From an uncultured Bacteroidota bacterium (GTDB lineage: Bacteria > Bacteroidota > Bacteroidia > Chitinophagales > Chitinophagaceae): 64,000 nucleotides of DNA. Of this stretch, positions 26,787 through 37,500 are shown in pieces (position 1 is the first letter of the stretch; each line of letters starts with the position of its first letter). The stretch spans positions 154,351-218,350 of the forward strand of contig CAIRES010000073.1 in assembly GCA_903877645.1 (NCBI GenBank), in the 5' to 3' direction. The position numbers were made by a program, and so were the translations under genes. The notes under the pieces were generated by a model. The model saw only the letters and a list, made by a program, of their open reading frames with translations, did no database searches and had not been told where the DNA came from.

Positions 26787-28451
26787 ATGAAAAGGAAATT
26801 TATGCTTTCTGTTGTCGGTTTGAGTATGTATGTATTGCAAGGGTATGGGCAAGCGACATTCAATACGCACGATTCTGTGGATATCAATAACATTACTGCC
26901 AGGATATTGGTGCACGGTGATATGTTCTGGGATCCTTTGGGAGAGGTAGCCAGCACGCAATATCCGGCGCATTCGGGTAAAAGCGTGAATTTTACCAGCG
27001 CACTATGGATGAGTGGTTATGATGCAGGCGGCGCCCTGCATGTGGCGGCGCAAACCTACAGGCAGGATGGTAATGACTACTGGCCGGGCCCGCTGGATGG
27101 CAGCGATACGCTCACCTATGCTACATCGCACGACTGGGCTAAGATATGGAAGGTGAACCAGACAGATATTGCCTACTTTCTCTCTTTATCATCCCATACT
27201 ACAACGAATACACCGGGTGCAATTCTTACCTGGCCCGGGAAAGGAAATACTTATGCACAAGGGAATGCTGCCGCTGCCCTTACTGTGTCTACAGATATGG
27301 CGCCATTTGTGGACCTGAATGGCAATGGTATCTATGAGCCATTACTCGGTGAGTACCCGGCTATAAAGGGCGATCAAGCGCTGTGGTGGGTATTCAGTGA
27401 TAACGGGCCGGTACATACACAAAGCAAGGGCAAGCCTTTGGGTGTAGAAGTACATGCTATGGCGTATGGCATTCACCGTGGCACACTGATAGATAATGTG
27501 GTTTACTTCGACTATACTGTAATTAATAAGTCGGCAAACGATTATCACGATTTTCGGCTGGCGTTATTTGATGATGCCGACCTGGGCTGGTATCTTGATG
27601 ATTTTATAGGGTTTGATTCGTTGCACAGGATGGGGATCGTATATAATGGTACAGATGATGATGGCTTGGGTGGTGGCCACCCGCATAACTCATATGGCGT
27701 TGATCCTCCGCAAATGGGTATGACCTTCGTAGTATTGCCGGAAGATGAACCCGGTGCAAAAGTGCCATTGGGTAATTTTGACTATTATAATAATGATATG
27801 TCAACGGCCGGGAATCCGAGCACAGACACCCAGATCAATAACTATATGCGCGGAATGATCAGGAATGGGGTACATTTTTCGGATGACTTCCAGGGTGCGG
27901 GTGTACCAAGTGGCGGTTATGATTCGGGTAGGGATGTCAATTATGTTTTTCCCGGAGATCCTTCAATAACAACACAGTGGTCGGAATGTGTAAGTAATAA
28001 TAATCCGGGAGACAGACGATTCATTTTGTCGAGTAATGACTTTGCGCTCACAGCGGGTAGCTCGCAGCATATAGTGCTGGCTATGGTGGTGGCAGATTCG
28101 GCAGGTGGCTGTCCTGATTCCAGCTTTACGAAGATCAAGATAGTGGCTGATACTGCATGGGCAGAATATCACAGTGAAGTGGCGGCGGGTGTTGGTAAAA
28201 CAGTAAAGCCGGAGGTGTTGAAGATATACCCTAACCCCGCACATGACAGGTTAATAATAGAAAGCGGATATTATGCGCAAGGTGGTGAAAGTATTACGAT
28301 TTACAACTCCATAGGGCAGGTTATGAATGTGCCTGTGAGCAAGAATAACAAAGGATACGAAGCCGATGTTAGTCAACTGCCACCGGGGTTGTACAATGTT
28401 TTATGTATGCAGAATGGGGTTGTGCGGTCAAGTAAGTTTATTAAACAATGA
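26787..28451 (+). CDS. Secreted protein with T9SS type A sorting domain
   Basis: 554 residues. Signal peptide ends near YGQA. No catalytic motif was recognised. The central region has Asp/Gly-rich segments (VDLNGNGIYEPLLGEYPAIKGD) typical of Bacteroidota secreted proteins of unknown function. The last 80 residues start with KIYPNPAHDRL and end with a LPPGLYNV strand and SSKFIKQ, the standard type A C-terminal signal for the type IX secretion system. A strong terminator follows. Confidence 0.85.
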   Translation: MKRKFMLSVVGLSMYVLQGYGQATFNTHDSVDINNITARILVHGDMFWDPLGEVASTQYPAHSGKSVNFTSALWMSGYDAGGALHVAAQTYRQDGNDYWPGPLDGSDTLTYATSHDWAKIWKVNQTDIAYFLSLSSHTTTNTPGAILTWPGKGNTYAQGNAAAALTVSTDMAPFVDLNGNGIYEPLLGEYPAIKGDQALWWVFSDNGPVHTQSKGKPLGVEVHAMAYGIHRGTLIDNVVYFDYTVINKSANDYHDFRLALFDDADLGWYLDDFIGFDSLHRMGIVYNGTDDDGLGGGHPHNSYGVDPPQMGMTFVVLPEDEPGAKVPLGNFDYYNNDMSTAGNPSTDTQINNYMRGMIRNGVHFSDDFQGAGVPSGGYDSGRDVNYVFPGDPSITTQWSECVSNNNPGDRRFILSSNDFALTAGSSQHIVLAMVVADSAGGCPDSSFTKIKIVADTAWAEYHSEVAAGVGKTVKPEVLKIYPNPAHDRLIIESGYYAQGGESITIYNSIGQVMNVPVSKNNKGYEADVSQLPPGLYNVLCMQNGVVRSSKFIKQ

Positions 28452-28514
28452 TAGTGCCCCTCGTGGAGAATATACCTTTTTTCTAAAGAGTGCTTTCTGC
28501 GTTTGTTTTTGGTT

Positions 28515-28545
28515 AGCCCGTATTTTTTGAAATACGGGCTTTTTT
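28515..28545 (+). terminator. Intrinsic terminator after the T9SS cargo gene
   Basis: Perfect 11-bp stem AGCCCGTATTT (28515-28525) with AAATACGGGCT (28530-28540), followed by T residues to 28545. Confidence 0.9.
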
Positions 28546-28573
28546 CATTTATCTTTCAGCATAAAATGCATCA

Positions 28574-30022
28574 ATGGAGGTCATCAAAAAACTTTACAGG
28601 CTTATACTGTATTCGATCCCGGTTATCAGCTTTTTGCTGCACTTCCATGTTTTTAACATGGACCTCGTTGGTATTCATGTGTGGCGGCAAACAGAGACTC
28701 AGACGACCATTAATAATTTTTATCATGAAGATATGAACATTCTAAATCCCCGTTTCAATGAACACCCTGATACGAGCAGGCTGCACCGGATGGAGTTTCC
28801 GGTAATGCAATGGTTATTTGCTTTGTTTTATAAACTATTTGGGTCTCATATTATCATCAGCAGGCTACTGACATTCATTATAGGCCTCTTCTCTGTATAT
28901 GGAATGTATAAATTATGCTATAGTATTTCACACAATAAGGTTGTGGCAACGCTATGTGGCTGGTGTTTTAATTTTTCTCCTGTGTTTTATTATTACACTG
29001 TAAATCCTATGCCGGATAACATGGCCTTGTGTTGTGGAATATGGAGCATTGGCCATTTTTATAATTATATCAATTCAGGTAAAATCAAGTATGTAGTATG
29101 GAGCGCGATGTTTTTATGCCTGGCTACAATGTCAAAGCTTCCGTTTGTTATTTATGCGTCTTTTATTGCTACATTTTTGTTGATGGAATTGATAAAGAAA
29201 AACCTTTCATTTAGAAGCGCACTAAAAATAGGTTCAATTTATTTGGTTTGTATTCTTCCTGCGGCTGCATGGTACGTATGGGTTATTCCTGGTTGGGTAA
29301 TTGGAGCGGTACATGGTGTTTTTGATCAATCGCTAAACCACCCGGTGATATCAAATGTTATTTTTGGAACGTTAGTATCTGTATTGCCTGAATTGGTAGT
29401 GAATTATGCATCAGTTCTTTTTTTTCTTACCGGATTTTATGTGATCTATTATTGCAGGCTCTATAAGAGAAGATACTTTTTACCGTTTGCTGTTTGGGGG
29501 ATAATAATCGGCCTGTATTTTTTGTTCGAAATGAATATTATAGACCTTGTGCATGACTATTACTTGTTCCCGTTTTTGCCGCCGGTTTTTATTTTAGTGG
29601 GCTATGGAGGGAATTATTTAATGAGAAGGGCTAATTTTTTGAAGTATGTCGCGCTCCTTTGTCTTATTTTATTACCATTGACGGCCTATCTCAGGGCGGA
29701 CAGCAGATGGGATACAGGAAAACCCGGTTTTAATGCAGCATATTACAAGTATAAGGATGAATTGCGTAACCTTACTCCAAAAGATGCTTTATGTGTGGTT
29801 GGGTATGATGAATCGCACTACATACTTTTGTATTATATCGATCGTAAGGGCTGGGCTTTTGATAAAAGTTGGTTTGATTTAAAGGTTTTGGAATATTATA
29901 TCAGCAAAGGAGCTACCTATATTTTCCTGGATGACGACGTTGAAAACATAAAAGGGGTAAGAAATCATCTCGGAGAGAAAGTATTTGATAAAGAGACGTT
30001 GAGGGTTTATAAACTAAAATAG
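28574..30022 (+). CDS. GT-C type membrane glycosyltransferase (GT39/PMT-like)
   Basis: 482 residues with about ten membrane helices. The N terminus has the luminal WRQTET...FYHED loop after helix 1, and HRMEFPVMQW, which matches the acidic/HRxEFP pattern of ArnT/PMT-like glycosyltransferases using polyprenyl-phosphate sugars. A short soluble C-terminal domain follows. Acceptor unknown; likely in surface glycan or glycoprotein assembly. Base composition is AT-richer than the neighbours. Confidence 0.75.
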   Translation: MEVIKKLYRLILYSIPVISFLLHFHVFNMDLVGIHVWRQTETQTTINNFYHEDMNILNPRFNEHPDTSRLHRMEFPVMQWLFALFYKLFGSHIIISRLLTFIIGLFSVYGMYKLCYSISHNKVVATLCGWCFNFSPVFYYYTVNPMPDNMALCCGIWSIGHFYNYINSGKIKYVVWSAMFLCLATMSKLPFVIYASFIATFLLMELIKKNLSFRSALKIGSIYLVCILPAAAWYVWVIPGWVIGAVHGVFDQSLNHPVISNVIFGTLVSVLPELVVNYASVLFFLTGFYVIYYCRLYKRRYFLPFAVWGIIIGLYFLFEMNIIDLVHDYYLFPFLPPVFILVGYGGNYLMRRANFLKYVALLCLILLPLTAYLRADSRWDTGKPGFNAAYYKYKDELRNLTPKDALCVVGYDESHYILLYYIDRKGWAFDKSWFDLKVLEYYISKGATYIFLDDDVENIKGVRNHLGEKVFDKETLRVYKLK

Positions 30023-30036
30023 CGAAATTCGCATTC

Positions 30037-31002
30037 ATGTTGAAGTGGGGACCATTTTTTTTAAGTTTTTGTTTTTTCCTGTGCGCGGGCTCTTGTAAGA
30101 AAGATCTCCTGCATTTGCAAAAGGTACAGCAGCTAACCAGCAATACGACGACACCGATAAACAACATCAGGTTTATTGGCGCGGATATTTGCATTGCCGC
30201 TGCAGGTGTGAAATACCAACAATCTGTAGTTCTGAGGTCGGCTGATGGAGGTTATACCTGGAATTCAACTTCATACCCGGCTGCCCCTAAAGCCATGTAT
30301 GGAATGTGCATTTCGCCTTCAAGTACTATGTACTTGTGTGGTATAGATGGAGATGTACTGTATTCAAAGGATTCAGGAAAGTCGTGGCAGTTCAGCCGCG
30401 TGAATGATTGGTTGTATTACATAAGTATGTCCTTCCCGACAAAGGATACGGGAATTCTGGTCAACACTATCTTGCAGCGACAAAGCACAATAACAAGGAT
30501 CGATTCTGGCTTTAATATCATTGACGAACAGACATTTTTATTTGGGTTAAATAATATTTACATGGTGAATGCCACAACCGGCTATGTGATAGGTTATGGT
30601 ACCGTGATGAAAACCATAGACAGGGGCACTACCTGGCTGGTGCAGGATGTAGCTAATGATAACTTTATGTCTATGGATATTCATGGTAATGAGATATGGA
30701 TGTGTGGGTATGCAGGTAGTGTGTATCATACTACTGATGGTGGTGTGCACTGGCAAAGACAAAGGAATGGCAATGACCTTACATTGCCCAGGTATGACCT
30801 GCTTGATATTAAATTTAAAGATGAGCAAAATGGCTGGGCTGTATGCGATGATGGCAAAATGCTGCACTCTGATGATGGCGGTAATCACTGGGAAGAATAT
30901 GACCGGTTTACTACCAGTGCCCTAAGAAGCATTGCTATATGCCCTAATAATGACTTGCTGGTGGCAGGAGACAATGGCTCGATCTTTAGGATAACGCCGT
31001 AA
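30037..31002 (+). CDS. Ycf48-like beta-propeller lipoprotein
   Basis: 321 residues. SPII signal with lipobox CAGSC (Cys about 20). Repeated Ycf48/BNR blades follow: RSADGGYTWNST, YSKDSGKSWQFS, KTIDRGTTWLVQ, HTTDGGVHWQRQ and HSDDGGNHWEEY, each with the SxDGGxxW pattern. Probably a surface or periplasmic seven-bladed propeller binding partner; no enzymatic residue can be assigned. 14 bp after the GT-C gene. Confidence 0.85.
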   Translation: MLKWGPFFLSFCFFLCAGSCKKDLLHLQKVQQLTSNTTTPINNIRFIGADICIAAAGVKYQQSVVLRSADGGYTWNSTSYPAAPKAMYGMCISPSSTMYLCGIDGDVLYSKDSGKSWQFSRVNDWLYYISMSFPTKDTGILVNTILQRQSTITRIDSGFNIIDEQTFLFGLNNIYMVNATTGYVIGYGTVMKTIDRGTTWLVQDVANDNFMSMDIHGNEIWMCGYAGSVYHTTDGGVHWQRQRNGNDLTLPRYDLLDIKFKDEQNGWAVCDDGKMLHSDDGGNHWEEYDRFTTSALRSIAICPNNDLLVAGDNGSIFRITP

Positions 31003-31006
31003 TGAT

Positions 31007-32137
31007 CTAGAAGCCCATACCCATTCCGAATTCAGCAAACTCAGCGACAGACAAATGTGTCTTTAAAAAGCCACACAGGAATAATTCTTTGATGGGGCCG
31101 TGTTCTTTTTGCACGAGGTAGAGATTACCTCCCAGCTTTTCATAGTAGATACCTTCTGTCTGGAAAGCCTGGTGCAGGTAGTAGCCCACCTGCAATACTA
31201 CACCCACACGTCCGAGTAAAAATTCATTCCCGACGAAAACAGCGCTTTTATAGGAGTGCTGTGCTTCTGTGCCCGGCTGAATGAAGCCTATGTTATTGCG
31301 CAGGTAATCATAGATGTTGGTGTGGTACGAATAATCTAAACCCGCAAATGCTTTGTTTTTGCTGATCCATCTTTTGCTTACATAGCCGGTGGCGATGTAG
31401 ATAGGATATACAGGCCCCAGTGGAGCATTTGATTCATCAAAAGCCATTGAAAGACGGAACTGGAAGAGCCACCTGTTCTTCAATGGCTTCAAATCACGTA
31501 CTATATGCATTGGGTGCGATGTGGTGGGGAAATACTTTACGCCTACATGAAAGCCGGCAAGGTTGATGCCGAGGTTCGGTTGGTGATAGGAGGCGTCTGA
31601 TATATGAGAGAAGTTCGCACCCAGCTGCACATCCCAGTGTTGGTTGATATGGTAGCGAATATCTGTCATGAAGGAGGCGTAATCATTGACATTGCTGCCG
31701 ATGGCATTATTCATGGTGTCAAAGGGGTGTAAGCGCGAATAGGCCCTTGTAACATAACCGACGCCGTCGCCAATGCGGATGGTCCATTCCAGCTTTTTGC
31801 CGGTGATGAGCGGTATGGTGATATTTGGGAAGATGCTGAAACAACGGCCATAAACGGAGTCTATGCCATAATTGGTGTATGCGAAGCCTATGCCTACAAT
31901 TGGGTATTTACGCCGCTGCTGCCAGTCTTTTTTGCCGTAGGTCTTCCATTGCAGATTGATGTCGGTACCGGTAGTGAGATCAGGGATAGGGAGGTGGAAT
32001 TTTGCAGTATGTTTGATCACTTTACCTTCAAAGGCATTGACCTCTACGCCAAAGCCTGCAAGTGCACTCGCCTCCTGTGCTGAGCCGGAAGCGTGCATCA
32101 CCAACAAAAAAATAAAGAGAAATAATATCCTGGGCAT
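31007..32137 (-). CDS. PagL-like acyloxyacyl hydrolase (lipid A 3-O-deacylase family)
   Basis: 376 residues from the ATG at 32137, giving a signal peptide ending SGSAQ. Beta-barrel-like alternating strands follow. The motif FSHISDASYHQPNLGIN contains the His-x-Ser pair of the PagL active site. PagL removes an acyl chain from lipid A in the outer membrane. The protein is about twice PagL size, as in other Bacteroidota members. It ends 4 bp from the convergent propeller gene. Confidence 0.8.
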   Translation of the reverse strand: MPRILFLFIFLLVMHASGSAQEASALAGFGVEVNAFEGKVIKHTAKFHLPIPDLTTGTDINLQWKTYGKKDWQQRRKYPIVGIGFAYTNYGIDSVYGRCFSIFPNITIPLITGKKLEWTIRIGDGVGYVTRAYSRLHPFDTMNNAIGSNVNDYASFMTDIRYHINQHWDVQLGANFSHISDASYHQPNLGINLAGFHVGVKYFPTTSHPMHIVRDLKPLKNRWLFQFRLSMAFDESNAPLGPVYPIYIATGYVSKRWISKNKAFAGLDYSYHTNIYDYLRNNIGFIQPGTEAQHSYKSAVFVGNEFLLGRVGVVLQVGYYLHQAFQTEGIYYEKLGGNLYLVQKEHGPIKELFLCGFLKTHLSVAEFAEFGMGMGF

Positions 32138-32222
32138 TTCTGAAAGAGCAAGCAAATATAACTACTTTTATATACCAAAAAAGACGCTAAAGTAAGGCGG
32201 CAATATCAATAAACATCCTTTA

Positions 32223-33971
32223 ATGAACAAAAATATCTTCTCATTAGTTTCCTGTTTCCTGATATGCGTAGTGATGCTGCAATACCGGGTGTCTTACTCG
32301 GATATGAAACAGGGCAACCCACCCTTGAAGATAACGGAATGGGATGCCCTGGGGTACTACCTTTATTTGCCGTCTATTCTTATGTACCATGATTACAAGC
32401 AGCTGAAATGGCTGCCTGCTATTGATCAGAAGTATGGAATGAGCGGAGGAACAGGCTACCCGGCCATAAAGCAGGATAACGGAGACTACACCTTTAAATA
32501 CCTGGGCGGGGTAGCCTTGCTGGAAAGCCCTTTTTTCTTCATCGGCGACCGGGTGGCGAAGCATTATCACTATCCACCGGATGGATTTTCGCCGCCCTAC
32601 CAGTATGCGATTACGTTTGGGGTGTTGCTTTATTGCATCCTGGGAATATTCCTGCTACGAAAGATATTACTGATGTTCTTCTCGGATGCTACCACGGCAT
32701 TAACACTGCTGGCGGTGTGCCTCGCTACTAACTTTATTGAGTATGCCGCTATCGAGAACGGGCAGAGCCATGCGTTTATTTTTCCGCTTTATATAGTGGT
32801 GCTGTATGCAACCATAAGATGGCACAGGAAGCCAACCATTGGCGTTGCTGCCCTTGCCGGGTATATTATAGGGCTGGCGATGATGTGCCGGCCTACGGAG
32901 GCTATTATGCTGTTCATTCCGCTGCTGTGGGATACGCAAACCAAAGAAAGCGCAACGCAAAAATGGCAGATGGTAAAAGCGCATAAGAGCCATGTAGCAG
33001 TGGCTATTGTGTGTGGATTGATAGGAATTTTGCCCCAACTGATCTATTGGAAGCTGAGCACAGGATCATTCATTTTTGACGTAGGCAGCAGTTGGGATTT
33101 TCTGTCGCCGCATTTCAGGGTGTTGTTCGGGTGGGAGAAAGGATGGTTTATTTATACGCCGATCACTGTCTTCTTTATTGTGGGTATGTTCTTTATCCGG
33201 AAATATCCGTTCCGCAAGGCGGTACTGTGGTTCTGCATCCTTAATATCTACATCATCATAGGCTGGCGCGACTGGCATTATGGTGGCAGCTATTCCACAC
33301 GGGCGTTGATGCAGAGCTATCCTGTGTTTGCACTGCCGTTTGCTGCTTTTGTAGAGCAGATGCAAAGAAAATGGAAGTGGCTTTTTTATGTGGTGTGCCT
33401 TTATCTTATCGGTGTTAATCTTTTCCAGATCACACAGTACAGGAGCGAGGTAATACGCTATGATGAAAATAGCAGGGCTTACTATGGAAGGATATATTTA
33501 AACCCGAACCCTACACCGCTGGATATGAGCCTGCTCGATGATAAAGAGATGATCAACGAGCATAAATATTCGCTGAAGAAAACCATTTTGGTAGATACAC
33601 CCACAAAGGTTTCCTTTCAGTACGGTGGGTTGGGCTTGCTCTATACTACGAAGGTGAGCGACATTAATAGCGATCCGGTAAAGGAGAGGTGGCTGAAGGT
33701 GGAAAGCAGCATATTGGCCCCGCATTGCCTGTGGCAAACCTATCTGAACGCAGACCTGAAGATGGGCGACTCTGTGAAGCATACGAGAGTTCGATTGTTC
33801 CGGCCATTGGCAAAGGACTCCCTGGCAAACGAGTACTGTTTTTATTTGAGCATACCTGCAGAATATGATCAAGGGGTGCTGAGTGTATATCTTTCCTCTC
33901 CTTTCAATTTTGAAGGGGTTGTGAAAAGGTTAAAGATCAGTGAATTTGAAAGTAGTATGACGGATGAATAG
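32223..33971 (+). CDS. Multi-spanning membrane protein, GT-C glycosyltransferase-like
   Basis: 582 residues with about ten membrane helices and a soluble C terminus of roughly 180 residues. The first loop holds ITEWDALGYYLYLPSIL, with the acidic residue expected of GT-C enzymes, and later RDWHYGGSYSTRALMQSYP. No closer family can be named. A surface-glycan role is inferred from fold only. It ends 1 bp from the convergent miaE gene. Confidence 0.65.
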   Translation: MNKNIFSLVSCFLICVVMLQYRVSYSDMKQGNPPLKITEWDALGYYLYLPSILMYHDYKQLKWLPAIDQKYGMSGGTGYPAIKQDNGDYTFKYLGGVALLESPFFFIGDRVAKHYHYPPDGFSPPYQYAITFGVLLYCILGIFLLRKILLMFFSDATTALTLLAVCLATNFIEYAAIENGQSHAFIFPLYIVVLYATIRWHRKPTIGVAALAGYIIGLAMMCRPTEAIMLFIPLLWDTQTKESATQKWQMVKAHKSHVAVAIVCGLIGILPQLIYWKLSTGSFIFDVGSSWDFLSPHFRVLFGWEKGWFIYTPITVFFIVGMFFIRKYPFRKAVLWFCILNIYIIIGWRDWHYGGSYSTRALMQSYPVFALPFAAFVEQMQRKWKWLFYVVCLYLIGVNLFQITQYRSEVIRYDENSRAYYGRIYLNPNPTPLDMSLLDDKEMINEHKYSLKKTILVDTPTKVSFQYGGLGLLYTTKVSDINSDPVKERWLKVESSILAPHCLWQTYLNADLKMGDSVKHTRVRLFRPLAKDSLANEYCFYLSIPAEYDQGVLSVYLSSPFNFEGVVKRLKISEFESSMTDE

Positions 33972-33972
33972 A

Positions 33973-34575
33973 TCAGTGCATCCGGTCGCCACGGGGTGTG
34001 AGCTGCAGCAGCACCTGTTCTTCTGCTTTGAGCCATTGCTGCCAGGTAGAGCGGACGATATTCTCAGGGTAGTATAATGTGGCCAGGTCAATAAACAGCC
34101 GATAGTGGCCGGCCTCAGATACCATGAACTTATAGTAGAAATTACGGAGCTTCTCATCTTCCAGGTTTTCTGACAGCAGGCGAAAACGCTCACAACTTCG
34201 GGCTTCTATCAGGGCGCAGATCAATAACCTGTGTAATAATTTATCTTCTGACGGCCCCTTTTTTGGTTCCTGCTGTAGCAGCAGGTTTACATATTCATCT
34301 TTGCGCGATTGGCCCAGCGTATAGCCACGTTTCTTCATTTCCGCAAATACCATGCGAAAGTGTCCCCATTCTTCGGTTACTATTGGGGCCAGCGCTGCAA
34401 CCAGTTCCGTTTTTTCGCAGTAGCGCAGTATCAGCGAGATACATTGTGTGGCGGCTTTTTGCTCGCAGAATGCATGGTCACGCAGTATCTCTTCGAGAGA
34501 TACTGCGGCCAGGTCGGCCCAGCGGGGATCGGTGGGCAGTGTGAGTCCGAGAATAGTGTTTTCAGATGTACTCAT
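33973..34575 (-). CDS. miaE: tRNA-(ms2io6A)-hydroxylase
   Basis: 200 residues from the ATG at 34575. A ferritin-like non-heme diiron enzyme that hydroxylates the isopentenyl group at tRNA A37. Diiron ligands are visible as repeated Glu/His pairs: EEILRDHAFCEQKAA, EEWGHFRMV, EARSCERF and SEAGHYRLF. The start overlaps the stop of the three-domain protein by one base (TAATG), so the two are translationally coupled although functionally unrelated. Confidence 0.92.
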   Translation of the reverse strand: MSTSENTILGLTLPTDPRWADLAAVSLEEILRDHAFCEQKAATQCISLILRYCEKTELVAALAPIVTEEWGHFRMVFAEMKKRGYTLGQSRKDEYVNLLLQQEPKKGPSEDKLLHRLLICALIEARSCERFRLLSENLEDEKLRNFYYKFMVSEAGHYRLFIDLATLYYPENIVRSTWQQWLKAEEQVLLQLTPRGDRMH

Positions 34576-37500
34576 TATATTTTGAATGATTTTAACCGTG
34601 CGTTTTCCTGCACATTGCCGGTGCGTTTTAATACACCCCAACTTTGCAACTGGCCCCTTATGGCCCTTCTTATTGATTTATAAAGAATATACAGCATCAG
34701 CCAGCGATATACGATACGTTGAGGTATCAGCCATACCAGCTTCAGCATATTTTCTTTTTCAAATGCAAAAGCGAGTATGGCTACCGATAGGTCTATAAGC
34801 ATGAACAGGCAATAATAAAGCAATATTATAGCGCCATTGCCGGTGAAGATGCCGACGAACATAAATACATCTGCAAGAGGGGCTATAAGGGGTATTAGTA
34901 TCTGGAATACGAGGATATTGGGTAATGCCACCAAGCCTAGTGTGCCGTAATCACTGTTGAACAGGGCATCCCTGTTTTTCCAAAAAGATTGCATCACGCC
35001 AAAGCTCCACCTGAAGCGTTGTTTCAGGAACTGGTTGAGTGTTTCGGGTACTTCAGTGAGGGCTATAGCGTCATTCTCGTTTTTGATGAGGTAGCCCGCG
35101 CGGAGCATACGCATAGTGAGGTCGCAATCCTCGGCGAATGTATCGCTTGTAAATCCTCCGGCATCCTCTATCGCTTTTTTTCTGAATAGTCCGATGGCGC
35201 CGGGTACTACTGTAATAGCGTTGACGCTTGCAAAAGCATTCCGGTCGAAGTTTTGGCTGGTTATATATTCTATACTTTGCCAGCGGGTGAGGATATTCAC
35301 TTCGTTCACCACTTTTACGTTGCCTGCTGCTGCGCCCACCTGATCATCCGCAAAATGCCTGATGAGCAGGTGCAGTGCATCTGCTGCTATATTGGTATCG
35401 GCATCTACGCACAGTACATATTCAGCGTCCGTTTGCGCTATTCCATAGTTGAGGGCAGAGGCTTTTCCGCCATTTGTCTTAGTGAGTACTCTTATACGTT
35501 TATCTTCTTTGAATGTTGAAGAGACTTTTTCGTAGGTGCTGTCCTTACTGCCATCGTCGATAAAAAGTATATCGAAATTAGGGTAGTCGCTTTTCAGCAA
35601 GTTATTGAGTGATCTCACCGCATTCACCTCTTCGTTGTAGGCAGGCACTATGATGCTCACCTTTGGTGTGGTGGATAGCGGGGGCAATTTGTTCTTACGC
35701 TCTCTCCAGTACTCTTTAGTAGCAAAGTAAGCGAGTACCAGTATGCGGGCTATAGAAATAATGATGCAGGTGATGAATATATAAAACAGGATATTCGCCA
35801 GCCAGTAGGCAGCCTCGGCCATGTAATAACTGAACTGTATGTAGTAATAGCTATTGTTCTTAGGTACAGCAGGCATCAGTTGCGCACGGGTTTCACCAAC
35901 AAGGTCTGCCACTGTGGTGAAGGTGTATCCTTTGTCTTTAAAATATTTGATGATGCGTGGCAAAGCGATAACTGTCTGTTCTCTGTTCCCTCCTGCATCG
36001 TGTAGGAGTATGATGTTGCCCAGTTGTTCCTGTCGCACTACACCGTTAAAGATGGTATCGGCGGTAACGCCCTTCTCCCAGTCGTTGGGATCTATGGATT
36101 CGCCTACGGTGAGGTATTTGTTGTCCTTTGCAAAGGCAACCGGCTCCAGCTCCTGCATGGTCTCCGGCTCCGAGTCGGCATTGTATGGCGCCCTGAAGAG
36201 TACTGTGGAGTGGCCCGTGATGCTTTCGAGCAGCAGTCTGGTGCTGTTGAGTTCCAGAAGGGCACGTTTCTGTGTTATTTCCGCTATGTTGGGATGGGTG
36301 AATGTATGATTGCCTATCTCAAATCCTTCGTTGTATATCCTTTTTACGATCGGTATGTTGTTTAGCGCATTGTAGCCTATCATAAAAAACACAGCGGGTA
36401 CATGCTCCTTGCTGAGGATGTCAATGATCTGTGGTGTGTATTTTTCATCAGGCCCATCATCGAATGAGAGTACCACTTTTTTAGGTTTCTTGCCATACTT
36501 TTTGATCACAAATATGGACGGCATACTTTCATATACCTCATTTGTTATCAGGTCTTCGGCAGTATCTACAGTCGGATCAATTCTACCTGCCTTGGGCGTG
36601 GTGAGCACGTCCAATATTTCGCCCTCGCCAATGTAGTCTACATCATAGCTGATCTGTACATTGCGGAGTGCATCGTATTTAAAGGAGTCTACAGCTTTAT
36701 CGCTCAGGTCTTTATTGTAGAAGGTCCACAAGCGGGTATCAGCAGAGCCTAATCGCCACAGCGCCACGCCGCCCAGCTCATACTCCGATGCAAACCGCAT
36801 GGTATTGAAATTGGTAGCAGCATCGGTGAAGTAGACTGTATGAGGTATGCCACTTTCGTCGTCGTATTGATAACTGAGATTATATGATGCAGAGTCAAAA
36901 ACCACTTTGGCATCCGACTCGCTGGCAATGCTCAACGCCTCGGCATAGGTCACATCCGATCCCTTGCTGCCTTTACCCCAGTCGTATCCGTAGCCGGCTA
37001 TTGCCAGTATCAGTTTATCAGGGTCTATCTGGTTCACCGCTTCGTCCAGCGCGGCTTGTATCCATTTTTGGGAACACACCGGGCCGGGCACGCTGGCACT
37101 ATTGTATTCGTCATAGGCCATCAGGAAGAGGTAGTCGTTGTATTTGGCCAGTTCCTTATAGTTGTAATCAGAGTTGAACGGGGATACATCCTGGGTGACA
37201 AGCAAATGCAAGGGATGCATGCGGCCGTAGAGCTCCTTCATAAAATTGACAAGTGGCTCATCAGCGCTTTCCTGAAGTTCCTCAAAGTCAATATTGACAC
37301 CGGCAAAATGATTTTGCCGAATGACTGCAACGATCTCATTGATGAGCCGGGTTCTTTTGGCCGGGTCATTGAGTATGCGATGGAGAATGGCGCCATTAAA
37401 GTCATCGCCTGAGAAATTGGAGATCACGGCCACTACCGGCACGCCTGAAGCCTTAATGATCTCTGATCCCCTGATGTCATTATTTACGTAAACGGTGTCT